From Turbatrix aceti (taxonomy: Eukaryota > Nematoda > Chromadorea > Rhabditida > Panagrolaimidae): a stretch of DNA of 64,000 nt. The stretch's first letter is position 1; every line of letters begins with the position of its first letter. Of the stretch, positions 36,385 to 47,300 are shown in pieces. The stretch is taken from assembly GCA_963969345.1 (NCBI GenBank), contig OZ017769.1, positions 2,733,600-2,797,599 of the forward strand, given 5' to 3'. The position numbers and the translations under genes are program-made. A model generated the notes under the pieces. It was not told the origin of the DNA. It saw nothing but the letters and a program-made list of their open reading frames with translations, and did not search any database.

Positions 36385-38567
36385 TCACTCAAAAATAACT
36401 TCGTATGAGAAAAACTTGTTCATGTGACATATGGGCATTTTGTCATTATCGTTGATAAAGCCAGCAGACGGCGGGTTCCAGGGATTTTGATTTTCCCTAC
36501 CGAGAAAAGTAAAGCCACGTGGCACATTCCGGTACAAATTTGAATAAACAGCATTGAAGTTTACAAACTCGACGTTTTCCTCAAAGTGGAAGCGGACATG
36601 GAGGCGGGATGGCATCGACTTCACTTCTTTTTTTAGAAAAGTGTAGTCATCGGTCAGACGCTTGCAATCGTAGGCAGCGATTTTCTTGAATGAATCCAGT
36701 TTGATCCACAGAGTCAGAATGTGCAAGTTTGGGAAAACGGTGCACAAAGCCTTGACCATGTCGCCAGCGGGAAAACGGGCATTCAGGACCGGCATTCTGA
36801 TGACGAAGTTGGTGGTTTCCGGCATGCTGCAAAAAAAGTATTTAAAAAAGTAAAAAATAGTAAAAACTAAAAAAAATGGCTTACCGGAATGTCACCGTTT
36901 TCAAAAAGGAAACTAAGTTGCTGGCATAGTCAACACCGCCGTTCGGAGGCTGGATGAATTTGAACTCGACAACAGACGAGGTGAAGCGCTTGGTTTTGAA
37001 GAGGGTCTAAAAAGTGAAAAAAATTATAGTGAAAACTAAAATTCACGGCCAATAACTGGTCCAGGTCAGAAATTTTAGATCAAAGCCCGAAACGATATTC
37101 AAGAAAAAAAAACCGGCAATGATCGTAACCAAAGCATAAAAAAGTAACACTGAAAAAACGTTGTGTTACCAAAATTCGTGTCGTGATACTACGCGATCGT
37201 AATTTGTGATCGTTATGTTTTTACTGTCGTTCTTTATCCAAAAAATACTTTTCCGTTGTCTTACAACGAAATTTTTGTTCATCGCAGAAAAATCTTGAAA
37301 ACGTAAAAAAAAACTCGATTTTTGCTATTTTTTGATTATTGGAATTTTTATGCCAGTTTTTTAGCCCCCGATTTTAGGCCTAATTCTCTTTCAGTCTCCG
37401 AACGACCGGCAAAACAAACAAAAACTCACCGGAAGAGTCGCAAACCGGCGAACGACAATGCTGATGTTTTGAAACTTCTTCACTTGATCTGGCGGAATTT
37501 CAAGGAAGAAATCGATGGGGCCATGAAGCATCTTGAGATTCGGCAGCTGACGGCGGATGAAAGGCAGAACGTTGGGGTGTAGAGGCTCGTGGATCCAGTC
37601 TGGGATCCAAAGACGAAAGAACGCTTAAAAATGCCAATGATCCGTCGATGGATCGTGGCATCCCGAAAAAACTCACTCAAAACTTTGCTTGTTCGCGGAA
37701 GAACGTTGTAAACCCACTTTGCAGGCCAGCCTCTCGGAGGAGCACCAGAGATGGAGAGTTCGACGATGAAGGGCGCCATCCACGAAAAAGGAGTCCATTT
37801 TTTGACGTAGCGGGCTTCAACGTTCGGAACCCAGCTTGATTCCTGTCCGAACTGAAAAAAAACACATTTGAAAGGTTTTTAAGCGCAAAAGCAAAAAAAC
37901 TGACGAAATGGACGTAAACCAGATCTCGGACCGTAAACTCAAACGGCCGGACGAATTCGACGAAGGCGGCCGACATTTTTGGGGACGAAAGGACGAGATT
38001 TCGAAGACGTGCACCGGCAACGTCGTCATTTTTGATGGCCATGAGCAACGGGATGAGCTTCGAAACGTAAACATTGTGCAAGGGATTCGGATTTGGCGAT
38101 GATAGTGCTCAAGTTGCCGAATTCAGCATTCAGAGACTTTGCCGGAGCCTTAGAAATCCCTTCCCGCGCTTTGGCACCCTTGTCCTGGGCTTTCCTGGCT
38201 TTTGCGAGGCGAGATTTCACTCTGAAAACAGAAAAAAAACTCAAAAAACAAAAAGAGGTCTAAAAAACTCACTTTTCGATGAGTTTTTTGTCTCCAGAAC
38301 CCAAATTCAAGGCAGTTTCACAGGCAGCAATGCACTCATCAAATTTGCGTTCTTCGAAGAAAACGGCGCTTTTGTTAAAGTGGAAAATCATCTCCTCGGG
38401 CGACAGACGAATGGCAACATCGTAATAAGCGTGAGCAGCGCCAAAATCACGGTTTTTGTAGGCCGCATTGCCGCGTTCCTTCGCCAAAAGAGCCTGAAAG
38501 TGGGGTTGTAGAATAAATAAAATTTTGGGAAGACAAATCATAAACAAAACTCACCTCCCTCGACATT
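36385..38567 (-). pseudogene. Paralogue D of the STI1-TPR fusion family, frameshifted, with one intron lost
   Basis: Exons 38556-38567 (MSRE), 38273-38493, 37905-38221, 37677-37851, 37430-37623, 36885-37006 and 36385-36826 total 1,483 nt, one base out of frame. The break is in exon 3 near 38085-38091: frame 1 reads STIIAKSESLAQCL and stops, whereas the frame continuing the family reads NPLHNVYVSKLIPLLMA. The exons before and after are otherwise well conserved (TPR module; KKWTPFSWMAPF; PFIRRQLPNLKMLHGP; MPETTNF; PICHMNKFFSYEVIFE). The last two exons of A, B, C and E are one continuous exon here, so an intron was lost precisely. The intron at 37007-37429 holds the dispersed repeat shared with the peptidase and SEC24 genes. 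Confidence 0.83.
37165..37285. repeat. Dispersed intronic repeat, copy in paralogue D
   Basis: It contains attcgtgtcgtgatac, gcgatcgtaatttgtgatcg and gttgtcttacaacga, spaced as in the peptidase-gene intron but with an internal deletion of the second gatcgttat segment. Confidence 0.72.
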
Positions 38568-38733
38568 GCTTCAACGAAAACTGCACGAAACTCGGGCAGC
38601 AGACAGGCGATCAACCGGCGAAAACGTAACTGCGCCAACGCAATATTGTTTCTCTCTTTCACCATTCTTTTTGGCAGCGTTTTTGTTTTTCTTTCAAAAA
38701 CATCCTTTCGTTCCTATCGTTTTTGGGGCGGAA

Positions 38734-39439
38734 CGACAATTCGACGACGACCAATTGGACCAAATTCAGCGACCACAATAAATTCCGCGATGACCAAAAC
38801 CAGCGATCGCCCAAGAAAATGTGGACAAAATCAGCGACAGCTTTATTGAGGATATTAGCTGCTATCTGATCTGAACTGATTTTTTTTGTCGCAGTACTAC
38901 AATCAGACATCAAGCCAGCTTTAATTCCCAGCGGCATAACTGACTTTTAGTGCCTATTTTGTATCGGCGTCAAACTTGGCATACTGACTAATTCGAGCAC
39001 GCCGATTCCAAAAAAAACACAAAATTAGAGCGCTCAAGCGAGATACAAGCATCCAAAAAGCCTAAAAACAAGGGGAAACGCGCACTTGAAAGGGGGGACA
39101 TTATGCGCGCATAGTGTTCTCTGGCGTTTTTGAGTTCAATTTTCGTCAATTGGGGGTTACAAAATGGGGGCTAATTACATCTTTAAGCTTAGGCTTAGGT
39201 TTAGGCTTAGTTTAGGGCTTAGGCTTACGCTTAGTCGTGAGTTTTGGGCTTAGGTTTAGGCTTAGATATACCGTATCTCCCTTGGGCGTTGCTAGCGCGC
39301 TCTAGTTTTGTGTTTTTTGGAATCAGCGTGGTCGAATTAGTCAGTATGCCAAGTTTGGCTCCGATACAAAATAGGCACTAAAAGTAAGTTTTCCGGTCAT
39401 TCATGGTTGTCGCTGAATTTGGTCGTCGCCGAATTGTCG
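38734..39439. mobile_element. Nested inverted-repeat element enclosing telomere-like repeats
   Basis: Outer arms at 38734-38776 and 39404-39439 (cgacaattcgacgacgacca, caaattcagcgacca) are inverted. Inside them, arms 38938 to about 39040 and 39290-39390 (cttttagtgcctattttg, cttggcatactgactaattcg) form a ~100-bp inverted repeat at roughly 90 percent by eye. The centre carries the TTAGGC array. No coding potential. It resembles a fold-back MITE; no target duplication was resolved. Confidence 0.7.
39186..39266 (+). repeat. Degenerate interstitial TTAGGC repeats
   Basis: About 80 bp of gcttaggcttaggtttagg-type sequence with several exact TTAGGC units and variants (tttagg, ttagtt, ttacgc). TTAGGC is the telomere repeat of nematodes. 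It lies between paralogues D and E, in the middle of an inverted-repeat element, not at a chromosome end. Confidence 0.85.
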
Positions 39440-39833
39440 TATCGCCGTTTTTTATCCATACAATACGTTCAATTTTTTGGCGGGAAGCTTACATTGTGAG
39501 ATCTGGATGTTTTTTTGAATTTTGATTTATTGACGGACGCAAGTTGTGAGCGCCGCAGGTCGTTACGGCTAATGTCTTGACCGGCGAAAACGCGCGGAGA
39601 TGCGACATCCTTTGTCCTTTGTTCAGCTAATGTCTCACATCAGCCGGGTGCGATGTCGTTTATCCGAGCACCCGGAATTTTGACGGTTTGGGGATAAAAA
39701 GAACAATATATGTAATTGACCGTTTTTCTTAATCGTAAAATTTTTTGTAGCATTTTTTGTCACATTATTATTATTAACATACGATTTTTCAAATAATTTG
39801 ACAATAACAGAAAAAAAATACAGACCAAACACA

Positions 39834-42298
39834 TTACTTGAGAACAACATCGTAGGTGAAGAATTTGTTGCCATGGCACATGGCAACCTTGTAATTCTTT
39901 GTGGTTAGGCGAGCAGAAGGCGACTTCATGGATTTTTGATTTCTGCGATCGAGAAGAGTAAAGCCACGAGGCACATCAATGGACAACTGGGCAAAACCGG
40001 CATTGAAGTCGACAAACTCGGCGGTTTCGTCAAAGTCGAAGTGAACACAGAGGTGGGACGGCATTTTCTTCACTTCACGCATCAGAAAAGCATTGTCGGC
40101 AATCAGGCGTTTGCGGTCGTAGGATTCCTGAAACGAGCAACGTTTTTAGGGGGTTCAAAAGTTTGTTCGGATTTTTTTGAACCGCCAAACTACAAAAAAT
40201 TCGAAGGGGCATAAAAGGGATTTTTTTGACCCAATAAATAAAAAAACTCACAATTTTTTTAAAGGCAGATGGGTGGACGATCAGACGCAAATAACGCAAG
40301 CCAGAAAAAATTTTGAGCAAAAGCTTGACCAAGTCAGAAGCTGGGAATCGCGCATTCAAGACTGGCAACCGAATCGTCAGGGTGTCAGTTTCGGGCATCC
40401 TGCAAAATAAAGTTTTTTTTAATTTAAATTTTTTTTTGATCTGCGATTTTTGGTTTTTAACTTTTCTTTTTTTTGTTTTTTTTTGAAAAATAAAAGTTTT
40501 TTTATAATAATTTTTCATTTTTTATAAATATACAAAAAAAAACAGTTTACTTACCGAATTGTCAACTTTTTCAAAAAAGTCATAAAGTTGCTAGCGTAGT
40601 TGATACCGCCGTTTGGAGGCTGGACGAATTCGAACTCCATCGTAGTCGACGTAAACCGTTTGGTTTGAAAAAGCTTCTGCAACTCGAAAAAAACATAAAT
40701 AACGAAAAGTAAAAAATTAAAATATAATAAATCACAAAAAAATACTCACAGGAAGATCCAAAAAACGGGGAACAACAAGGCTGACGTTTTCAAACTTTTT
40801 GGGTTCGGCAGGATTCGGCGGAAGTTCAAAGAAAAATTCGACGGGGCCGTGAAGCGTGCGAAGATTGGGCAACTGACGGCGGATGAAGGGCAGAACGTTG
40901 GGATGCATGGGTTCGTGGATCCAATTCGCCATCCAAAAACGGAAGAAACCTAAAAAATGTTGACAACGATTACCTGATTTCGCGCACCCTAAAAATTAAA
41001 CTCACACAAAACGTTTCCAGTTTTGGGGAGCATTTCGTACACCCATTTCTGAGGTTTTCCATATTCGCCAGAGATGGTCAGATCGGCGATAAAAGGAGTC
41101 ATCCAGGAAAATGAGGCCCATTTGATGGTGTAAACAGGATATCGGGGGGTTGCATTCGTGTCCCGGGAAAACTGAAAAAAGCATACTTAATTTTAACAAA
41201 CACCATTCTTCCAATTTTAAGAAAAATCGGAGCTGACTCGAAATCGGCTCGTTTTGACCAAAATTTTAGTTTTTATTTTTTTTTTAAATTCTTTAATTTT
41301 TTTTATTTAAAAATTTAATTTTGAACAACAAAATTCAAAATTGAGAATAATGAATTTTGTTCAAAAAAGAGTACATTTTTTTTCAAAAGAGTCGATACCG
41401 TTCGCGTTGAGAGAACGTTTGTGTTCGTTCGCAAACAAAAAAACGCCTGTTTTTCAAAAGAGCGAGCAGCCGTTTTTTTGTTCGCGAACGAAAACGAACG
41501 TTCGCTCAACCGTGGTCGCAACTCTTCGGAGTCGACTCTTTTGAAAAAAAAAACGATCGGCTCCGACTCTTAAATCTCGACTCGAGACGGACTGGAACAC
41601 GAAAAAACTCACAAAAAAGACATCATCGGAATCACGAATAACAATCTCGTAAAACGTCAGAAACGCAAGAAATCCGGCCATCATACTCGGAGACGAAAAT
41701 GCCAGATTTCGGAGACGTGCGCCATCCAAGGGGATCTCCAGGTGCAAGCAAATGAGATTCAAAGCGTACTTTGGGTTCAGGGGAAGCCGATATGCTTGAA
41801 CTGCAGTTGGTGTCGGTCGCGGATAAGCAATAATCCCTGTGATTTCGAAAATCGGTCCTCGGTAATTTGATAAAGCCTTTTCCAGTCGATCGATCGCTCC
41901 CAAATTTTCTCCCTGATTCGCTCTGGCTTTCGCGATGAGACGCATCACTCTAAAACAAACAAACAAATAAAGTTGTTTTTTTGACAAAATCCAAAAACTA
42001 AAACTCACTTCAAGACAAGTTTTTTGTCCTTGGATCCCACGTTCAAGGCTTTCTCGCAGGTTGCGATGCAGTTGTTGTACTTTCGTTGTTTGAAAAACAC
42101 GAGACTTTTGTCGTAGTAGAATACCATTTCCCGGGGCGACAGACGGATGGCTTCATCGTAGTAGGCATGAGCGGCGAAAAAAGCGCGTTTCTCGTTGGCC
42201 ACGTCACCACGTACCTTCGTTTTTAGCGCCTGGAAGTTCAGTTATCGATTGAACTTTGGCTAAAGAATGCATCAACCTACCTCGAGATCTTTTGACAT
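39834..42298 (-). CDS. Paralogue E: STI1/HOP-like TPR module fused to the family-specific region
   Basis: Exons 42281-42298 (MSKDLE), 42009-42229, 41613-41949, 41006-41171, 40750-40949, 40555-40676, 40252-40399 and 39834-40127 total 1,506 nt, giving an intact 501-aa protein. The TPR part reads KRAFFAAHAYYDEAIRLSPR and MVFYYDKSLVFFKQRKYNN. The A helix of the first TPR is diverged (VRGDVANEK for the family ERGNAAYK), so ligand binding may differ. The linker after the TPR is the longest and least like the others. The core then matches: KWASFSWMTPF, VLPFIRRQLPNLRTLHGPV, EFVQPPNGGINYASN, MPETDTLTIRLPVLNARFP and MCHGNKFFTYDV. Cytosolic; function unknown. Confidence 0.87.
41395..41540. repeat. GTTCGCGAACG-type repeat inside intron 3 of paralogue E
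   Basis: gttcgcaaac, ttcgcgaacg and gttcgctcaaccgtgg recur here and at about 25990-26100, 51575-51650, 56862-56932 and 57298-57442. Several copies end in gctcaaccctg, which resembles an hAT-type terminus when reversed (cagggttgagc). Confidence 0.6.
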
Positions 42299-43093
42299 TG
42301 TTCGAACGGAAATTGCACAGAAAGAATAAACGGAAGAAAGTGAAAGAATGAAAATAATGCGCACGACAATCTTGAATTCAATTTACATGTAACAGTTTTC
42401 ATTCTAATTTTTTTGTTTTGACACGAAATGCGTTTTTTTACACGAAAACACATTTCTTCAAGGAACTTCATTTTTCTTGTTTTTATGCTCTTTTTTTGCA
42501 TTTTATGAGCGCGCGCGCGTGGAGTAAATTTGTTTTTACAAAAAGCATATTTTTTTCCAAAATGAAACAAAAAAATTTTTTTCTTCGATTTGTGTACCAG
42601 GCATGTCACAAATCGGGGCCGGTCTCGGGGGGGGGGTGCAGATTTCCTCGGGGCCTTCCAGCCCCGCTCGGCCCCCAATACATTTTTTTTTTGAAAAAAT
42701 ATGAAAAAATTGCAAAAGCATCATTTACTCAAATTTTGGTTGGGGTTTGCGGGGCCGTAGACTTCGGTCTCATTGATATGCATGATAGTGCCTCATTCGC
42801 TTTACAGAAGCTGCTACGATTCAAAGTTTGCAATACGTTGCAAGAATTTATGTCTTTTTTTATTACATTTCTAAAAAGCAGCAGTTCACAATGCTGAAAA
42901 CTGAATTCCTATAATAACAATGACAGTATTACTGATTTAATGTTACCGATTCTGGCCAATGTAATATCATTTTTTTGCAAAAAAAAAGATTTGCAACGTG
43001 TTGTAAACTTTTCATCGTGGCAGGAACACGGTAGATCGCTTTACCAATATATAAGAAGCATTGTTGGGCATCCTAATCAACACTCGTTTCAAC
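42299..43093. other. Intergenic region between paralogue E and the secreted Thr/Pro protein
   Basis: AT-rich with a short G-run island (about 42610-42665, gggggggggg and ggccttccagccccg) related to the G-rich element at 48.6-49.0 kb. No exon supported. It includes the TATA-type promoter at 43048. Confidence 0.45.
43048..43055 (+). promoter_or_regulatory. TATA-like box of the secreted Thr/Pro-repeat gene
   Basis: tatataag lies 39 bases before the ATG. That spacing fits a core promoter with a very short leader, and no splice acceptor precedes this ATG. Confidence 0.55.
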
Positions 43094-43396
43094 ATGAATT
43101 CACTTGTACTTTTCATGCTCCTCACAACTTTCTTCATTCTCCAGGCAGGTGTGTTTGCCGTCCAGAAAAATGACGATATGATGTGTATTGACGATGTCCC
43201 GACTCGAAAACCAACAATCCCGACGACGACGCGAAAACCAACAACCCCGACGACGACTCGAAAACCAACAACCCCTCGCGCAACGCGAAAACCAAAAACC
43301 AAGAAGACGAAGGCGCCTGAACCAACAACCACGAAACCGCCGTGCAAGCCGCCAAAAACTGTCAAACGCCCTTGCCGTCCTCGTAAGAGTGTTTAA
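43094..43396 (+). CDS. Small secreted Thr/Pro/Lys-repeat protein
   Basis: Single exon, 100 aa. An N-terminal signal peptide (MNSLVLFMLLTTFFILQAG, cleavage likely near VFA-VQ) precedes a mature chain with two exact RKPTTPTT-type repeats and several variants, then a Lys/Pro-rich tail with two Cys (PPCKPPK, RPCRPRK) plus one Cys near the N-terminus. The low-complexity Thr/Pro stretch is likely O-glycosylated if secreted, as in mucin-like cuticle or gland proteins; this is inference. I chose the ATG at 43094 because it gives the signal peptide. aataaa at 43540-43545 is a suitable poly(A) signal. Confidence 0.75.
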   Translation: MNSLVLFMLLTTFFILQAGVFAVQKNDDMMCIDDVPTRKPTIPTTTRKPTTPTTTRKPTTPRATRKPKTKKTKAPEPTTTKPPCKPPKTVKRPCRPRKSV

Positions 43397-43539
43397 GATC
43401 TTAGGTTACCTGTGACTAAGATTTGTAAGATTTTTTTACAACTTCCATTTGGCAAAGCGCTGAATGCCCCCTCCATCTCTTCACCACGTTGTTGCTTCCG
43501 TATTTGCAAACGTTGATTAAGATTGGCATACACGCATGC

Positions 43540-43545
43540 AATAAA
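43540..43545 (+). terminator. Poly(A) signal AATAAA
   Basis: An exact aataaa about 145 bases after the stop of the secreted Thr/Pro gene. Confidence 0.5.
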
Positions 43546-44313
43546 ATGAAATCATAAACGTAGAGGATTTTCGGGTCGGGTCGGGTAACCCGACAACACT
43601 GAGAGGAGCAGATACACTTCTTTGTTCTTCTGGAGCCAGAAAATTTGGCGCGAAAAATGTAAATATATACTAATAATATTTATACATGTCGCAAAGCACA
43701 TGTTGAACACAAAGTAACGATAAGAATAACGAAACAATAAAAATCTGGGGAAGTGAAATACCGATCAGGAGCGAAATACCGGTGATGTCGAAAAAGCGAT
43801 ACATCTATGAAAAAATTTGGAACGCTTTACGAATTTGTGGGTTTGAACTTGCGCAGTTGCCATGTTTGGATCGAAATAGAGAATTGGCACCAAAGGCGCA
43901 TCTGATCATTTTTGAAATTATGAATTGATTAAAGATAATGAACACCAATAAAGCAAAACGTTTCTTGCTCCAAGTTTTTTTTTTAGTTTTTTTGATATTT
44001 TTGGGGTACAAACCGTAAATTTTGTACAAAAAATATTTATGTTTTGATTGGAATACATTACGCATATTGATGGTTTTGGCACGAAAATTGTTGGTCTTGA
44101 CACGAAAATTGATGGTCTTGACGCGAAATTTTTTAAATGCCGTTTTTTGTATTTAATTTTCCGCGCTTTTTGAGTTTTTCAATTTTTCGTCAATTTGATG
44201 AGCCGCAAAGAACGCTGAGAAAAATATTTACATGTCGGAGCCCAACATAAGAGCCCCGAGGCGAAGGAGCTGCTTTTTTTGCATTTATTATTACCTTTTT
44301 ACCCACAAAAAAA
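43546..44313. other. Intergenic region downstream of SEC24 on its strand
   Basis: At 43567-43600 lies cgggtcgggtaacccgacaacactg, related to the cccgacagcactgg motif of the satellite unit (about 1640 and 2090) and probably the end of the same transposon family. Short direct repeats ggcacgaaaattg/gacacgaaaattg occur at 44080-44110. No exon. Confidence 0.5.
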
Positions 44314-47300
44314 TCACGATAAAAGCTTTCGAATTTTGGAATGCATTAGGCATATAAAATCGGGGTACGAGAGTGTGTCATTGGCGTATTTGTCTTCGAC
44401 GAGGAACTTGCGCACCCATGATTCCGTCCTGTCGTGTTGCCGGATGACGTGGATTTTGGGATTGAACGGGCGCTGGGCTGTGGTGTTGCGAAGCCAAGCG
44501 TGGAAGGCTCGGGAATGGGGATTGTCGAGTTCGACGAGTCGTGTGTGCTAAAACCTCAGTAAAAAAAATTTATTTTAAAAATGTTTTTTTATAAATAAAA
44601 AAATATTTACAAAATTATATAAATTTTTTTTTACATTTTTTATTATAAAAATATTTTCAAATAAAAATAAAAATTATTTAAAAAATATTTCAGTACATAA
44701 CAAAAAAAAATTTATTAGTTTTTTTTATTAATTTTTTTTTGAAATAAAAAAAAATATTTCCCACCTCTCCAACTTGTTGAATGGAATCGACGCCCAGGAG
44801 GTGACGAATAGCATCGTGATTCACGCGCTCTCCGATCCAGACAATGCCCAAAAATCCGTTTTCAATAAAGTAGATTTCATCGGGGCTAAAAAAACCCATC
44901 GCAGCCCGGATCACCGGGGGAGAGGCACCGGACTCAAAGTACTGTGGCCAGGTGATGGCTACGATCTGGGGATACAAAAACCGAAGAGCGAAATCCGTTC
45001 TCATGGATGGCACGGTCGCCATCAGGTGAATGCGTTCGTCGACAGTCATTTCGTTGCCTCCATGGAAGGCGTCGCTCCGACTCACGCAGTTCGCGTAGAC
45101 TGCCAACAATTTTAGCGTTTCCGGAAAGAGCAGCTGGCTGGGCGGGGCCTGGGGCCGGCATTTTGTTCGATAAGTGGCCAGAATGTGCACGCAGCGTTGG
45201 GCCAGATCTTCTTTTGCCTCCTGAAAACCAACAAACTCCAAATTTACAAAATATGTCCCACCTGGCCTACCTGATAATTTTTCTCGCGTACAAGTCGATC
45301 CGCGCCCCGGATAAAGTACGCAACCATCGTGTCCATGTACGCGTTGTTGTAGAGGACGTTGTAGTCATCGGTGACCGCCAGCGACAGATTGTGGATTCTG
45401 ACCCGACGCTGCCCGCTGCAGCTCGTAAACAGCGTGGCCACCTGGACAAAGACCGGCTGCTTGGCGTCAAGTTTGTCATCGTATTTGACTTCGGTCGTAA
45501 AAGTGTAATCAGCGTGGAGGACGCCTAGCTCGATGTCTGTGGCGTTGGGCATCGAGAAGCTACCGAAGAAGTTTGTAGGCCGGATGCCGGTTGACGTACG
45601 GATGCGCATCATGACGTCAAACGCGATGCAGCGACTCGTGTCTCGGATAAGGTCTCGGGTGAAGCGCTCTGAAAAAAAACCCAGTTTTATCCGTTTTGGG
45701 AAAGAAAATACGAAAATAGAAGCAATCTTTTGGGAAAAACAAAATTTAGGCCAAAAATCGTTAAAAAAGTAACAAAAACAAAAAAATACCGTAACCAAGT
45801 AATAGAAAATACAAATTCGCGTCGAAACCCTAGGCGATTGTAATTTGAGATCGTTATCTTTTTACTGTACTTTATTTCACATATCGTTATTTTTGTAATT
45901 TACGATCGTTATCTTTTTTTTACCTCTGTTTTTATATAAAAACTTTTTTTGTTGTCTTACAACGAATTTTGTTTTCGTGTAAAAAGTTTTTTAGACGTTT
46001 TGATGTTTGCTTATCCAAAAAACAACATTTTTCTTATTTTTTCACTAGTTTTTAATTTTAGCTAGTTTTCCGCCCAGATTTTGTTGACTTACCTCCGTCA
46101 CGAAAATTATCGTAAAATGGATAGTGATAAATTGATCCACCCGAAATAGTCACTCCAGGCGCAATGGTCGCTAGGTCGACGCTAGAAGTCGTAAAAAGGT
46201 AGAGACTGATGCCGACGCCTGCCTTGATGCACTCGTCGCCCAATTTCAGGTAAAACTCATTGGCCGGTTCCAGTTGGGGTTTTTCCTTGTCCGTGCCGAG
46301 TAATTTCCGATCTTCGCGCGCGGTCAGTTTTCCCGGTGCTTCGAAATTTGGGATCCCAGTTGAGAATATAAATATTTTTCCCCCGCAACCAAAATCCTTG
46401 AAAACCGAAAGGCCAGCGTGGATGAGAGGACCGAGGACGATGTCATTGACTTTAGTGTCGGCGAAATCTGTTGCGATGGATACCAAAACCCTAAAAATGG
46501 GAAATATAGGATGGGCAAAGGCGCAGAGCGTTCAAACCTCTGAAGAGCAGCTTCTGCCTTGTCTGCGGGGACCATGAGTCCCTCGAGGAAGGGCGTGTAG
46601 ACGTCGTCAACACTGCTGACAACGTGCATGTGCACCGAGTCGCTGTTCAGGTCGTAGAAGTACATCATGTGATCGTACGCTATGAATCCGACTCGCATGG
46701 ATGACTTTTCGGCACCGGGGTGTCTAAAATGCAAAAAAAATATTTTGAAATTTTTATTCAAAATTATAAAAAAAATTGTAAAATTAAAAAAAAATGTTTT
46801 TTTTTGCTTAAAAAATTACAAAATGCTTTTTCGTGAAAAAAATTTTTTTTAAATGTAAAAAAAATTATAAAAACAATTACTACGAAATTTTTTTTTCCAA
46901 ATTTTTATTTTAGTTTTTTTTAATTTTTTTTTATAAAAATGCATTAATCATTTTTTTTATAAAAAATGTCACCGTAAAAATAATTTTTGTCTAAAAAATA
47001 TGCGTGCAAACAATTTTTATACCAAAAAAAAATTTCTCCCTTAGCCCAAAAAAGTTGCTTACCTGGGCAAATTCTTCAAAATCTGAGGCACGGCTGCCGC
47101 AAAAGCAGCCACCACTCCACTCTGCATCGCTGCATAAGACACGTCCAGGAAGAACAAAAATCCAGGCTGTTGGGGAAACTTTGCATCCTGGCAGTACTCC
47201 TTGGTAGCGACGAATTCATAGGAACCCAGGTACTGCTCAGGACGGAACTGGATGTCCGTCCGACGACCCGTGTGGTCCAGGTGAGCGAAATACGTGTCGG

